Assembly: GCF_014638845.1 (NCBI RefSeq)
Contig: NZ_BMFP01000005.1
Coordinates: forward strand, 96,848-160,847
Reading direction: 5' to 3'
DNA: 64,000 nt
Origin: Pontibacter amylolyticus
Lineage (GTDB): Bacteria > Bacteroidota > Bacteroidia > Cytophagales > Hymenobacteraceae
Part shown: one piece after another, positions 1-9,229 of the stretch
Position numbering within the stretch: position 1 is the stretch's first letter
Layout of the letters: every line of letters starts with the position of its first letter
Notes under the pieces: generated by a model
What the model was told of the DNA's origin: nothing
The model's database searches: none
The model's input: only the letters and a program-made list of their open reading frames with translations
Position numbers and translations under genes: made by a program

Positions 1-240
1 AATGAAACAACTTAGGTTGCTATACCTGCAACAAGCAGTCGCTACTAAGCAAAGCTTGCTATACCTGGGCCGGAGTCCGCTGTATACCTCACACTGGCGG
101 GACGCGAGCGAGGGCATAAGTATGAGCATTAAAGCAAAGTACGCTATACCTGGGCCAGAGGCCCCACCATAGTAGACACGAGCGTGGACGCTCGCGCCAT
201 AGACCAACCGTAGCTATACCCGCTATAGCAGCGTTCTCAC
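1..240 (+). repeat. Partial copy of the composite intergenic repeat
   Basis: No gene is visible here. The stretch carries the final module of a repeat seen again near 9.7-9.85, 24.2 and 56.05-56.17 kb: TATACCTGCAAC, then GCTATACCTGGGCC followed by CAGAGGCCCC (143-166), then a cgagcg/ctcgcgccat motif (179-200). It contains four copies of the TATACCT word, at 21, 60, 83 and 145. The copy is probably cut by the window edge. Confidence 0.7.
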
Positions 241-253
241 ATGCCATACACCT

Positions 254-1489
254 TTACGGATTCGCCTCAAACGACTGCATCCAGGGGATCAAATCAACGA
301 GCATCGGGATAAGACTACTGCCGTGATTACCATTTTGAATTGGTATAAGCTCCAGGTTCGGGGCGCCAGCAGACTTCATGCGCTCGTACGTTTGCTGAGA
401 ATTAGCATAAGGCACGATCACATCGGCAGTGCCATGGTACAGGCGCGTCGGACTTTGCGGCACCCAGCTGTTAAAGCTATTATCCTGCAAAGCCTTTTTG
501 AGCGCCTGCTCCCCATCGCCACGGAGGCCTTCCAGAAAAGTGACTGAAAACAACTTCTCTGTCTGGGTGGTCAACTGTTTGTTGATGGCGCTGCCACTGT
601 GCTGTCCGTTGAAAAGCGTAGCCAGTCGGGTGGCGTATGGTTCCTGATAAAAATCACTGAGCGGACGGTTCCACTCGTAGGTTTTGTTATAGCTCATCAG
701 CACGTAAGCCAGGTAAGCCGGATAGGTATAAGGCTTGCCCGCCACCACATCGGCCAGCATCCCGGTCAGGTCGTAGCCACCGGCTCCAGCACCAGAGGCG
801 GTAATTTTCAGGCCATGCTGCGGATTGGTTTCAATCTCCTTTTGCGCAGCCAGTGTTACGTAGCCACCTTCCGAGTAGCCCGCCAGAAACAGCTGCCCGT
901 TGTCGGCTATACCCTCCTGTGCGTACAGCGACTTGGCGGCCTTGATCATATCGACCACGGCTATACCGGACGATTGCTGGTGATAGTAAGGGTGCAGAAG
1001 CTGTCTGGAGGCTCCGAAACCCAGGTAGTCAGGTATAAGCGTGATATACCCACCGGAGGCGAATACCTCAAAGCCCGTCAGACCGCCGCTCATGGCAGAT
1101 GGCGCTTCATCGTGCCGGAAGATGGTTCCGTGCTGCACGCTCAGCACCGGGGCCGGCATGCTCAGGTTCATCGGCAGGGCTACCAGGCCGGACGCCTCGG
1201 TTTCACGTCCCTGGAAAGTGGTGCGGTAATGCACTTTGTAAATCGCCACATCGTACCTGATCTGGCTCTGGAAGCTACCGGCATAAGCGCCGGCCAGCTG
1301 CCTGAGCGTAGCTGCCGGAAGGGTGACCACCTTCTCAGATGATATAAGCAGCTCGCGCTCGGCCACGTCTTCCGGTATAGCCGCATCGCTTTTGCTGCAG
1401 GAACTGAGCGGTAAGGCGGCAACTACCAATAGGGCGACAATGGCCAGGGTGCTGATCCAGTGCCTCAGCATATATTTCAGGTTCGTCAT
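254..1489 (-). CDS. Secreted alpha/beta-hydrolase lipoprotein
   Basis: 411 residues. The N-terminus is a lipoprotein signal (hydrophobic stretch 13-28, lipobox LSSC, lipidated Cys31), so the enzyme is probably anchored to a membrane facing the periplasm or exterior. The alpha/beta-hydrolase fold is indicated by the nucleophile elbow GYSEGG (Ser206), an HGTADVIVPY motif that supplies the acid (about Asp356) and NGNHGSS with the catalytic His (about His389). An oxyanion-region QHGT lies near residue 119. It resembles secretory lipase or esterase-like hydrolases, but the substrate cannot be read from sequence. It is a monocistronic gene on the minus strand, divergent from thioredoxin. The fold is confident; the substrate is unknown. 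Confidence 0.85.
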   Translation of the reverse strand: MTNLKYMLRHWISTLAIVALLVVAALPLSSCSKSDAAIPEDVAERELLISSEKVVTLPAATLRQLAGAYAGSFQSQIRYDVAIYKVHYRTTFQGRETEASGLVALPMNLSMPAPVLSVQHGTIFRHDEAPSAMSGGLTGFEVFASGGYITLIPDYLGFGASRQLLHPYYHQQSSGIAVVDMIKAAKSLYAQEGIADNGQLFLAGYSEGGYVTLAAQKEIETNPQHGLKITASGAGAGGYDLTGMLADVVAGKPYTYPAYLAYVLMSYNKTYEWNRPLSDFYQEPYATRLATLFNGQHSGSAINKQLTTQTEKLFSVTFLEGLRGDGEQALKKALQDNSFNSWVPQSPTRLYHGTADVIVPYANSQQTYERMKSAGAPNLELIPIQNGNHGSSLIPMLVDLIPWMQSFEANP

Positions 1490-1690
1490 GTGCTTTGGGA
1501 AAGACTTTTACTTTACAATAATCAACCCACGCTGTCTATAGTTCCCGGTTGTCAAACCAAGGTATAGCAAAGTTTCATGCGAGGACTAAGCGAACAAAAT
1601 GTGTCATTTGAGGCAAGGCAAACTGAAGAGCCGAGATGTAAAGCCAGGGAAGATTACGGAGGGCCTGATCGGTCTGAACAGTTTATCTTT

Positions 1691-1698
1691 TAGCTTTG
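1691..1698 (+). promoter_or_regulatory. -7 promoter box for thioredoxin gene
   Basis: TAGCTTTG matches the Bacteroidota -7 consensus TAnnTTTG exactly and lies 32 nt before the ATG at 1731. No convincing -33 TTG was seen at the usual spacing. Confidence 0.6.
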
Positions 1699-1730
1699 CA
1701 CTGCGTAAATACAGACTAAACAATAGAGCT

Positions 1731-2039
1731 ATGGCAAAGAAATCATTCGCTGAACTGATCAAAAGCCCGGGCATGCCGGTGCTCGTGGACTTTTACGCCG
1801 ACTGGTGCGGCCCCTGCAAAACGATGAACCCTGTGGTGGAGCAGTTGGCCAAGGACTTCTCGGGCAAGCTGAAAGTCATCAAAATAAACGTGGACAAAAA
1901 CCAGGCTGCTGCCCAGCAGTACCGCGTGCAGGGTGTCCCAACTTTCATGCTTTTTAAAAACGGACAGGTTGTCTGGAAGCAAGCCGGTGCCGTGCCGGGT
2001 CATCAGCTTAGCCAGATCATACAGCAGCACACCAGCTGA
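1731..2039 (+). CDS. trxA: Thioredoxin
   Basis: 102 residues, a normal thioredoxin length. Cytoplasmic thiol-disulfide oxidoreductase. The active site WCGPC is at residues 25-29 (Cys26 and Cys29) within a DFYADWCGPCK context, and the conserved cis-proline loop GVPTF follows. The frame stays open upstream to 1599, but I choose the ATG at 1731. The protein then begins at the first strand of the fold, and a -7 promoter box at 1691-1698 would put transcription start inside the longer frame. It is a single-gene unit upstream of a small secreted protein and DoxX. The family is certain; which cellular thioredoxin this is cannot be told. Confidence 0.93.
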   Translation: MAKKSFAELIKSPGMPVLVDFYADWCGPCKTMNPVVEQLAKDFSGKLKVIKINVDKNQAAAQQYRVQGVPTFMLFKNGQVVWKQAGAVPGHQLSQIIQQHTS

Positions 2040-2219
2040 TCGGGTATGGCATCGTGGCAGAAAAACGCAGAGACTTTCCAGAATAAAGGAGAGCCTTCGT
2101 TCTTTCCAGGTATAGCACAGGATACTTCATTTAAGTTTTTGAAAAAAAATTGAGCACGGAAGCAGCCTTTTGGCCATAAAATGCATCTATAGAGCAGACA
2201 ACGTCACAGAAAGAAAAAA

Positions 2220-2465
2220 ATGAAAAGTGCCATTGCTGTTTTCTTCGCTTCGCTTATCTCCGGCGCCCTCAGCTTCGCCGATTTCCGCCCTGCTGTTTCG
2301 GACCTGGTGCAAATACTCACCGGGGTGCATCTCTGCCAGGAAAACACACTGGAACCGCAGCAGGGAAAGGACTGCAGAGCCGACGAGAAGTCGGAAGAGC
2401 AGGGCCTATACCTGATTTCTGACATGAATAGCACGCAGGACTTGCGTTGCGATGAGGCAGCCTAA
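2220..2465 (+). CDS. Small secreted hypothetical protein
   Basis: 81 residues starting with a basic n-region and a hydrophobic core (MKSAIAVFFASLISGALSFA), i.e. a likely signal peptide, followed by a short polar domain with three Cys. I recognise no family. It overlaps the first 14 bases of the DoxX gene in another frame, which suggests translational coupling. It sits just after a T/A-rich run ending in seven A's before the ATG. It could be a metal- or thiol-related small protein given the Cys residues, but this is only a guess. A chance frame is possible, though the signal peptide and overlap favour a real gene. Confidence 0.5.
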   Translation: MKSAIAVFFASLISGALSFADFRPAVSDLVQILTGVHLCQENTLEPQQGKDCRADEKSEEQGLYLISDMNSTQDLRCDEAA

Positions 2466-2916
2466 GATAAGAGATCCTTTTACATTCTTTAAGCGCCATT
2501 GGGCTTATGGCGTGGTTTTCCTGCGTTTTGCCATGGGCGTTTTCCTGATCTATGGCGTGCAGGACAATGTGTTTAGTTGGGAGCGGATGCTTGAGTTCCG
2601 GGATTTTCTGCAGGCCCATGGGGTGCCCTACCCGCTGTTGGCCGCCCACCTCTCCGTCTATACCCAATTTCTGATCGGCCTGATGCTCCTGCTGGGTTGG
2701 GGCGTCCGTATAGCGGGTCTGCTGCTCATCATCAATTTCACGGCCGCCATACTTATCGTGCACATCGGCCAGTCGTTTCCGCAATATTACCCGGCTGCTG
2801 AGCTTATTTTCGCAGGATTCTTTTACCTGTTCAACGGTGCCGGTCCCCTTTCCATCGATTCTTTGCTGGAGAAAAGACAAGTGCAAACCCAAAAGCAGCC
2901 CACGCCCGTTAACTAG
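2452..2916 (+). CDS. DoxX-family integral membrane protein
   Basis: 154 residues with four hydrophobic helices (about 19-37, 65-82, 87-105 and 114-130), the arrangement of DoxX/terminal-oxidase-associated small membrane proteins. The first segment contains the typical FLRFAMGVFLIYG pattern. Family members are linked to thiol or redox homeostasis and respiratory chains, without one agreed reaction. The start overlaps the 3' end of the small secreted protein at 2220-2465, and the stop is 23 nt before the M61 peptidase, so the three may be co-transcribed. The C-terminal tail is short, polar and Gln-rich. Family assignment is fairly sure; specific role unknown. Confidence 0.8.
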   Translation: MRQPKIRDPFTFFKRHWAYGVVFLRFAMGVFLIYGVQDNVFSWERMLEFRDFLQAHGVPYPLLAAHLSVYTQFLIGLMLLLGWGVRIAGLLLIINFTAAILIVHIGQSFPQYYPAAELIFAGFFYLFNGAGPLSIDSLLEKRQVQTQKQPTPVN

Positions 2917-2939
2917 TTTGTTAACTCAGGTCCGCATAC

Positions 2940-4811
2940 ATGAAATTAACCAAAACGATCCTGCTTCTGCTGCTCAGCCTGCATTTCGGCTGCTCTTCCG
3001 TTGCCACACAGTCGAGTTCAGAACCTCGCTATACCGTCTCAATCGACCTCACGCAAGTCAAAGGGGACAAGGTGCCTGTCAGCCTGCGCCCACCGACTAT
3101 TAAGCAGGGCGAGGCCATTTACAACATGCCCAAGATCGTACCCGGCACTTACTCGGTTTCTGACTTCGGTAAGTTTGTGTCGGAGTTTCAGGCGCTGGAC
3201 AAGCAGGGCAAACCTTTGCCGGTCGAGCGCATCGACACCAACCGCTGGCGCATCTCGGAGGCCCAGAACCTGGATAAAATTACGTATTGGGTGGACGACA
3301 CTTTCGATGCAGCCCGACGGCAGGACGTGGTGTTCGAGCCAGGCGGGACTAACATCGAAGAAGGCCAGAATTTTCTGCTCAACCCGTTCGGTTTCGTGGG
3401 TTATTTCGATGGACTCAAGCAGGTGCCTTACGAGCTAACCGTTACCAAACCGGCGGGATTCTACGGCTCCACGGCGTTGCAGGCAACTTCCAGCACCGCC
3501 ACTGCCGACACCTATAACGTGCCCAATTACGTGGAGCTGGCTGACTCGCCGCTGATGTACAATAAACCTGACACGACCGTGCTCAATCTGGGCGAAACCG
3601 AAGTGTTAGTATCGGTTTACTCCCCTACCGGCCGTGTCACCTCCAAGCCTATTGCAGATAACATCCGCGACATACTCGAAGCCCAGCGCAGCTACCTCGG
3701 TGGCACCCTGCCAGTCGACAAGTATGCGTTCCTGATCTACGTGCCGCAGCGACCGGGCAAGTCAGGCTCTTATGGGGCGCTCGAACATTCCAATTCGTCG
3801 GTTTACTATCTGCCTGAAATGCCCGAAGAGCGTTTCAACAGCACCATGCGCGACGTAGCTGCCCACGAGTTCTTTCATATTGTAACGCCGCTTTCCATCC
3901 AGTCTGAAGAGATCCACGATTTTGATTTCATCAACCCGCGCATGTCGAAGCACCTGTGGCTGTATGAGGGCGTGACGGAATATTTTGCCTCGCACGTGCA
4001 GGTATATGAAAACCTGATCTCGGTGGACGAGTTCATGCTGAAGATCCGGGAGTATATTTTCAGCTCCATGGCCTTTAACGACACGCTGCCTTTCACGGAG
4101 ATGAGCGCCAAGGTGCTGGACGAGCATGAAAATCAGTATGGCAACGTGTACCAGAAGGGCGCCCTGATCGGGATGGCGCTAGACATACAGCTGCGCGACC
4201 TGTTAGATGGCAAATACGGACTGGTGAACCTGATGCAGGACCTGGCCAAAACCTACGGCAAAGGCAAACCCTTCAAAGACGACGAGCTCTTCGATAAAAT
4301 AGCCGAGCTCACCTACCCTGAGATCCGGACCTTTTTTGCCCGCTACGTGGAAGGCGGGGAGCGACTGCCTCTGACCGAATTGTTCGAAAAAGTCGGTGTG
4401 AAGTATAAGCCGGTGGCCATGCAGCTGGTGAACTCCTACGGGGGCTTTGTACCGGGCTACGACCGCGAAGCTGATAAGATTACGGTGGCCGAAGCCGACG
4501 ACATGGACGAATTCGGTCGGCAGATGGGCTTTAAGGAAGGCGACCAATTGCTGGCCTTCAATGGCAAGGAAGTCACCCCCATGAACGTTCGTGACATCAT
4601 AGGCGAAGAGCTGCAACAGGCCAAGCCGGGCAGCAAAATAGAGATCACCGTAGGCCGCAAAGACGCCAAAGGCGTTGTAAAACCCAAAAAACTCACGGGC
4701 AAGGTAACTGCCGTGAAGCGGGAGGTGCTGCACCTGCTCGAGCCGGTGGAGGCGCCGACGGAACGGCAGCTTCGCCTGCGTGCGGCCTGGCTGAACGAAA
4801 CCCTGCCTTAA
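2940..4811 (+). CDS. M61-family (glycyl aminopeptidase-like) metallopeptidase with PDZ domain
   Basis: 623 residues. A lipoprotein-type signal (hydrophobic 5-16, Cys18) sends it out of the cytoplasm. The N-terminal beta-rich domain (about 30-230) and the catalytic domain match the M61 layout. The zinc motif HEFFH is at His309-His313 and the downstream LYEGVTEY supplies Glu343. A C-terminal PDZ-like segment (about 490-590) contains MGFKEGDQLLAFNG. M61 enzymes are exopeptidases that release N-terminal Gly/Ala-type residues, so a nutritional or turnover role is likely. It follows DoxX by 23 nt on the same strand. The length is usual for the family and all key residues are present. Confidence 0.9.
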   Translation: MKLTKTILLLLLSLHFGCSSVATQSSSEPRYTVSIDLTQVKGDKVPVSLRPPTIKQGEAIYNMPKIVPGTYSVSDFGKFVSEFQALDKQGKPLPVERIDTNRWRISEAQNLDKITYWVDDTFDAARRQDVVFEPGGTNIEEGQNFLLNPFGFVGYFDGLKQVPYELTVTKPAGFYGSTALQATSSTATADTYNVPNYVELADSPLMYNKPDTTVLNLGETEVLVSVYSPTGRVTSKPIADNIRDILEAQRSYLGGTLPVDKYAFLIYVPQRPGKSGSYGALEHSNSSVYYLPEMPEERFNSTMRDVAAHEFFHIVTPLSIQSEEIHDFDFINPRMSKHLWLYEGVTEYFASHVQVYENLISVDEFMLKIREYIFSSMAFNDTLPFTEMSAKVLDEHENQYGNVYQKGALIGMALDIQLRDLLDGKYGLVNLMQDLAKTYGKGKPFKDDELFDKIAELTYPEIRTFFARYVEGGERLPLTELFEKVGVKYKPVAMQLVNSYGGFVPGYDREADKITVAEADDMDEFGRQMGFKEGDQLLAFNGKEVTPMNVRDIIGEELQQAKPGSKIEITVGRKDAKGVVKPKKLTGKVTAVKREVLHLLEPVEAPTERQLRLRAAWLNETLP

Positions 4812-4921
4812 TCACAATACCTCAACGGAACATTTTAGCTACCCTGCTGTTTCATTAAAGCAAAATCGCCTTAAATGATCTGATAATGATCGTTTTACCG
4901 GGGCAGATCAGGTAATTTGTG

Positions 4922-4929
4922 TACCTTTG
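4922..4929 (+). promoter_or_regulatory. -7 promoter box for TonB receptor operon
   Basis: TACCTTTG fits TAnnTTTG exactly, 40 nt upstream of the ATG at 4970. No clear -33 element was seen. Confidence 0.55.
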
Positions 4930-4969
4930 TACCTGATTTTCAAAGCCTCCTGTTTTAAATTTAGTTTAG

Positions 4970-7288
4970 ATGCGCTTACCAGCTTTTGCTGTATACCTCC
5001 TTTTCTGCCTACTCAGTCTCGTTGCCACCGATGTGTTTGCTCAGAGCACCTATACCATCAGTGGTTATGTGCGGGGCACCGGCAACGAAGACGCGCTGAT
5101 CGGGGCTACTGTATCAGTTCCGGAGTTACGCATAGGCGCTGCCACGGATGCCCGCGGTTTCTATACCTTGCAGCTGCCGGAGGGCAACCATACCTTGCAA
5201 GCCACTTACATCGGCTACGAACTGATCTCCCGCACCATCGAGGTCACTGACCGGAACCTGACCATCAATTTTGCCTTGCTGCCTGCCAACAGCCAGTTGC
5301 GCGAAGTCGTGATCGAGGCCAACTCCCTGCAGCAGAAACTCACTGCCAGCCAGATGAGTGTCGAGACGCTGACCACGCGGGAGGCCAAACTGCTGCCGTC
5401 CCTTTTCGGGGAGGTCGACCTGATCAAGACGTTGCAACTCAAGCCCGGGGTACAATCCGGTGGCGAAGGCGCATCGGGCCTGTACGTGCGCGGCGGCGGC
5501 CCGGACCAGAACCTGGTGCTGCTGGATGATGCCGTGGTCTACAACGCCTCTCACCTGTTCGGTTTCTTTTCGGTGTTCAATCCGGATGCTGTGGAAAGTG
5601 TGGACCTGTACAAAGGAGGCTTTCCAGCACAATTCGGCGGCAGGCTCTCTTCTGTATTGGATGTGAAGATGCGCGAGGGTAACCAGGAGCGCATCGGCGT
5701 CACCGGCGGCCTTGGCCTGATTGCCTCACGCCTGACCGTGGACGGGCCTATTGTGAAGGACAAGTCCTCGTTCATCCTCTCCGGCCGTCGCACGTATGTC
5801 GATGTGTTCACACGCCAGATCAACCGCCTCCAGGAGGGCAAAAAAGACTTCAATCCTATACCTGATTACTACTTCTACGACCTCAACGGCAAGGCAAATT
5901 ATAAGCTGGGCGAGAAAGACGAGCTGTTTGTGAGCGGCTATTACGGGCGCGACTTCTTCGGCTTTAACGATGCTGATTTTGAGTTTGGCTTCGACTGGGG
6001 CAACAAGGTGGGTGCCCTGCGCTGGCAGCACAAGTTCAACCCACGCTTTCAGGTAAACACCACGCTTTCGGGCAGCAGCTACCAGTACAATGTCAGCAAC
6101 AAGATCGACGTGTTCAGCTTCAACCTGACCTCCGACATCCGCGACGTGGCCCTCAAAACGGACTTCAGCCTGATCCTGGACAAAGGCCATACCTTGCAGT
6201 TCGGCGCCATGGCCACCCGGCACGCCTTCACCATCGGCCGCCTCAACTTCGACTCTGACGACGACCGGCAGAGTTTCAGTGCAGGCAACGATTACGAGGC
6301 CACGGAAGCGGCGGCATACCTTGCAGACGACTTTCAGGTAAACAGCCAACTCTCGCTCAACTACGGCCTGCGGCTATCGGCTTTCAACAGCGGCGGCAAA
6401 ACCTACAGCGCACTCGAGCCACGGGCCTCGGCCAGGTATAGCCTGAGCGAGCGAACCTCCCTGAAGGCCAGCTATGCCAGCATGATGCAGTACATTCACC
6501 TGGTGGCCAACTCCGGCGCCTCGCTGCCAACCGATATCTGGTACCCCTCCAACGACTACGTGAAGCCGCAGCGCTCGCAGCAGGTGGCCGCAGGTATAAG
6601 TCACCTCTTCGGTGAGGGCCGCTACATGGTCACGAACGAACTGTACTACAAGTGGATGCACCGCCAGATCGACTTCCGCGACGGGGCCAACCTGTTTGTG
6701 AATGACAAACTGGAAGAGGAGTTTCTGTTTGGCAAAGGCGAAAGCTACGGCAATGAGGTATACCTCGAAAAGATAAAGGGACGCACTACGGGCTGGGTGG
6801 GCTATACCTTGTCATGGAGCTACCGTCAGTTTGATGGTATCAATGAGGGCCGCCGCTTCCCGACCCGCTACGACCGTCGTCACGATGTAAGTGTGGTGGT
6901 GCTGCACGAATTGAGCAAGCGCATCCACCTGACCGGCGCTTTTGTGTACGGTACCGGCAACGCGTATTCGCTGCCCGTGGCCCGCTTCGCTTTTCAGGAT
7001 GTGCAGGGCAAGAACGCCACCGTGGTGCCTGTCTACAGCGACCGCAATAGTTTCCGGCTGGCCGCCTTTCACCGGCTGGACCTGGGGCTGGTGCTCAAAC
7101 TCAAGCCGAAGCGCGGCGAGGCTGACCTGACTTTCAGTGCCTATAATGCCTATAACCGCCGCAATCCCTACTTTGTATATTTTGAACAGGTGAAAGACGA
7201 GGAAGACAACGAAACACTCGGCTTCCGGGCCAAGCAAGTGTCGCTCTTCCCGGTTATACCTGCTGTTACTTATAATTTCAAGTTCTGA
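4970..7288 (+). CDS. TonB-dependent outer-membrane receptor with carboxypeptidase-regulatory-like domain
   Basis: 772 residues. Signal peptide to about residue 25 (ending VFAQ). A carboxypeptidase-D regulatory-like beta-sandwich spans about 28-112 (ISGYVRG, GATVSVP, DARGFYTLQLPEG). The plug domain spans about 130-225 with LYVRGGGPDQNLVLLDD. A 22-strand barrel follows and ends in the aromatic terminus YNFKF. It imports a large ligand through the outer membrane using TonB energy. Its stop codon shares one base with the start of the DUF4249 lipoprotein (TGATG), so the two are translationally coupled and probably work together. In Bacteroidota this pairing is common, but the ligand is not known and cannot be read here. 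Confidence 0.92.
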   Translation: MRLPAFAVYLLFCLLSLVATDVFAQSTYTISGYVRGTGNEDALIGATVSVPELRIGAATDARGFYTLQLPEGNHTLQATYIGYELISRTIEVTDRNLTINFALLPANSQLREVVIEANSLQQKLTASQMSVETLTTREAKLLPSLFGEVDLIKTLQLKPGVQSGGEGASGLYVRGGGPDQNLVLLDDAVVYNASHLFGFFSVFNPDAVESVDLYKGGFPAQFGGRLSSVLDVKMREGNQERIGVTGGLGLIASRLTVDGPIVKDKSSFILSGRRTYVDVFTRQINRLQEGKKDFNPIPDYYFYDLNGKANYKLGEKDELFVSGYYGRDFFGFNDADFEFGFDWGNKVGALRWQHKFNPRFQVNTTLSGSSYQYNVSNKIDVFSFNLTSDIRDVALKTDFSLILDKGHTLQFGAMATRHAFTIGRLNFDSDDDRQSFSAGNDYEATEAAAYLADDFQVNSQLSLNYGLRLSAFNSGGKTYSALEPRASARYSLSERTSLKASYASMMQYIHLVANSGASLPTDIWYPSNDYVKPQRSQQVAAGISHLFGEGRYMVTNELYYKWMHRQIDFRDGANLFVNDKLEEEFLFGKGESYGNEVYLEKIKGRTTGWVGYTLSWSYRQFDGINEGRRFPTRYDRRHDVSVVVLHELSKRIHLTGAFVYGTGNAYSLPVARFAFQDVQGKNATVVPVYSDRNSFRLAAFHRLDLGLVLKLKPKRGEADLTFSAYNAYNRRNPYFVYFEQVKDEEDNETLGFRAKQVSLFPVIPAVTYNFKF

Positions 7289-8103
7289 TGCAAACCAGAC
7301 CTACAATCTATACCTTACTGTTGCCCCTGCTTTTGCTGCTGGCCTCCTGCGACCTGGAGCAGGAAGTGGAAGTGAAACTGCCAGCCCATGAATCGCAACT
7401 GGTAGTGGAGTGTTATCTGGAGCCTGGCAAACCGCTGCGGGCCGTGGTGCTGGAGAGCGTGAGCTACTTCAACGACCCGGAACTGCCGCTTGTACCCGAT
7501 GCGGAGGTTTTTATCACACACCGGGGCCGGAAGATCAAACTGCCTTTCAGTCCTGTTCAGAACAAGCAAACCGGCAAGTACTACACCCACCGCATAAGCG
7601 AAAAGCTGGACATGCAGCCCGGCGAGGTAGTGACGCTGGAGGTAAAAGACGGTAAAGGGCGCCACGTGACAGGTACTACCACCATCATGGGCCAGGTACC
7701 GATTGAGGCAGTGGAGTGGAAGTTCAATGAAAAAGACAAAGCCTATCTGCTCACCTCCTACCAGGACGATCCGGATGCCGAGAACTTCTACCGCTACATG
7801 GTGCACCGCGACAGCCTCTCCAATTCCTCCCAGCGCGACTTCATTTCCAGCGACCGGCTTACCAATGGGCAGCGCGTATCCTACGGCTCGGGCTACGACT
7901 ACGAAGAGGGTGACACCCTGGTGGTTTCGCTGTACCACATCGAGCAGCAGTACTACGACTTCTTGGGCTCCGTTTCGGATGCGCGCAATGCCAACGGCAA
8001 CCCCTTTGCGCAGCCTTCGCGCATTGTGTCTTCAGTGAAAGGCGGTATCGGCATCTTCACCAACCTCTCCTACAACCGCAAGACGGTGGTGATCAAAAAG
8101 TAG
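7288..8103 (+). CDS. DUF4249-type surface lipoprotein
   Basis: 271 residues. Lipoprotein signal with a leucine-rich core and LLASC lipobox (Cys21). The mature part begins with a beta-rich Ig-like segment, and the features VVECYLEPGKPL, a repeated Y-rich stretch and a C-terminal GGIGIFTNLS motif fit the DUF4249 family. These proteins are encoded next to TonB receptors and are thought to act as accessory ligand-binding or assembly lipoproteins. That is family context, not proven function. The ATG overlaps the receptor stop by one base. The operon ends at a strong hairpin at 8134-8166. Confidence 0.8.
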   Translation: MQTRPTIYTLLLPLLLLLASCDLEQEVEVKLPAHESQLVVECYLEPGKPLRAVVLESVSYFNDPELPLVPDAEVFITHRGRKIKLPFSPVQNKQTGKYYTHRISEKLDMQPGEVVTLEVKDGKGRHVTGTTTIMGQVPIEAVEWKFNEKDKAYLLTSYQDDPDAENFYRYMVHRDSLSNSSQRDFISSDRLTNGQRVSYGSGYDYEEGDTLVVSLYHIEQQYYDFLGSVSDARNANGNPFAQPSRIVSSVKGGIGIFTNLSYNRKTVVIKK

Positions 8104-8133
8104 CGCAGAAACTGTATCAGTCGTCTGATAGCA

Positions 8134-8166
8134 AGCAGGGGGCAGCCGATTTGGCTGCCCCCTGCT
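8134..8166. terminator. Bidirectional hairpin terminator
   Basis: Perfect 14-bp stem AGCAGGGGGCAGCC / GGCTGCCCCCTGCT with a 5-nt loop, followed by a T-rich stretch. It sits between the convergent DUF4249 gene and the purine nucleoside phosphorylase gene and can serve both. No AGGTATA word is adjacent. Confidence 0.85.
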
Positions 8167-8202
8167 GTTTCTTCTCGTACCTTGGCACTATTGCCTACAA
8201 AA

Positions 8203-9027
8203 TTACTGCTGACGCACCAGTTCCTTGATCAGCATGGTCATACGCGGTTCAGCTATAGCGGCGGCATCCAGGATGTCGGCCAGGTTCACCTTCTTGATAC
8301 GGTCGGGCGTGCCCATATCCGTGATCACCGAAATGCCGAAAATCTTCATGCCCATGTGGCGGGCAGCGATGGCTTCCGGCACAGTCGACATACCCACGGC
8401 ATCGGCCCCAATGCGGGCAATGTAGGTATACTCTGCTAACGTTTCCAGCATGGGGCCAGGTACGCTGGCATACACACCCTCTTGTAGCGTAAAGCCGGCA
8501 TCCTCGGCGATGACCATGGCCTGGCGCACCATCTTCTCGTCGTATACTTCGCTCATATCCGGGAAGCGCGGCCCCAGTTCATCCAGGTTCGGGCCAATCA
8601 GCGGGTTGGACGGCTGCAGGTTGATATGGTCGGTGATCACCATCAGGTCAGACGTGTTGAAAGCAGGATTGAGGCCGCCGCTTGCGTTCGAAATGAAAAG
8701 TTTGTTTACTCCCAACAGTTTCATAACACGCACCGGGTGCACCACCTGGTGCATGGTATAGCCTTCGTAGTAGTGGAAGCGGCCCTGCATCACGATCACA
8801 CGGCGCCCGGCCAGCGTACCAAAAGCCAGACGACCAGTATGGCTCTCCACTGTCGAAACCGGAAAATGCGGAATATCGGCGTAATCGAGGCTGTGTTCTA
8901 TTTCAATTTCTTTGATCAAAGCGCCCAGGCCCGTGCCCAGTATAATTCCGAACTCCGGTTGAAAATTGCCTGTTTGGTTCTGTATAAAAGAAGCGGACTC
9001 TCGTAATTGCTGCATCATATCGTTCAT
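8203..9027 (-). CDS. punA: Purine nucleoside phosphorylase
   Basis: 274 residues, the usual length for the trimeric PNP-I family. It splits inosine, guanosine and deoxyribonucleosides with phosphate to release the base and (deoxy)ribose-1-phosphate in purine salvage. Seen in sequence: the phosphate loop GTGLG (31-35), the VMQGRFHYYEGY region, the ISNASGGLNP motif, a base-pocket VGMSTVPEA segment, and Asp in TDMGTPD. It is cytoplasmic with no signal peptide. The gene stands alone on the minus strand. Upstream (9028-9230) is AT-rich DNA without a clear promoter box. Assignment to the inosine/guanosine-type rather than the hexameric DeoD type follows from the motifs. Confidence 0.92.
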   Translation of the reverse strand: MNDMMQQLRESASFIQNQTGNFQPEFGIILGTGLGALIKEIEIEHSLDYADIPHFPVSTVESHTGRLAFGTLAGRRVIVMQGRFHYYEGYTMHQVVHPVRVMKLLGVNKLFISNASGGLNPAFNTSDLMVITDHINLQPSNPLIGPNLDELGPRFPDMSEVYDEKMVRQAMVIAEDAGFTLQEGVYASVPGPMLETLAEYTYIARIGADAVGMSTVPEAIAARHMGMKIFGISVITDMGTPDRIKKVNLADILDAAAIAEPRMTMLIKELVRQQ

Positions 9028-9229
9028 CGTTTTATATGCTGTTTTGGTACGCGAAATAGCTCATTTATTTTGAGAGAATAAATGATTTAAATCATGTGGT
9101 GGTTGGAAAGCTTTTCTACTGCTTTGGTTGTGGGAGGTTGTTTGAGTTAATTGGATTAAGAGTTATTCGCTTTTGGTTCAGTGCACGGTGTCCTCTCCTT
9201 GCCACAAGAGAGACCTTTCTGTAGCTGAT

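Noticed and set aside
599..1342. Long open frame on the plus strand opposite the hydrolase gene
   Set aside because: Shadow of the real minus-strand gene, whose lipobox and catalytic motifs are intact. The plus frame lacks any domain.
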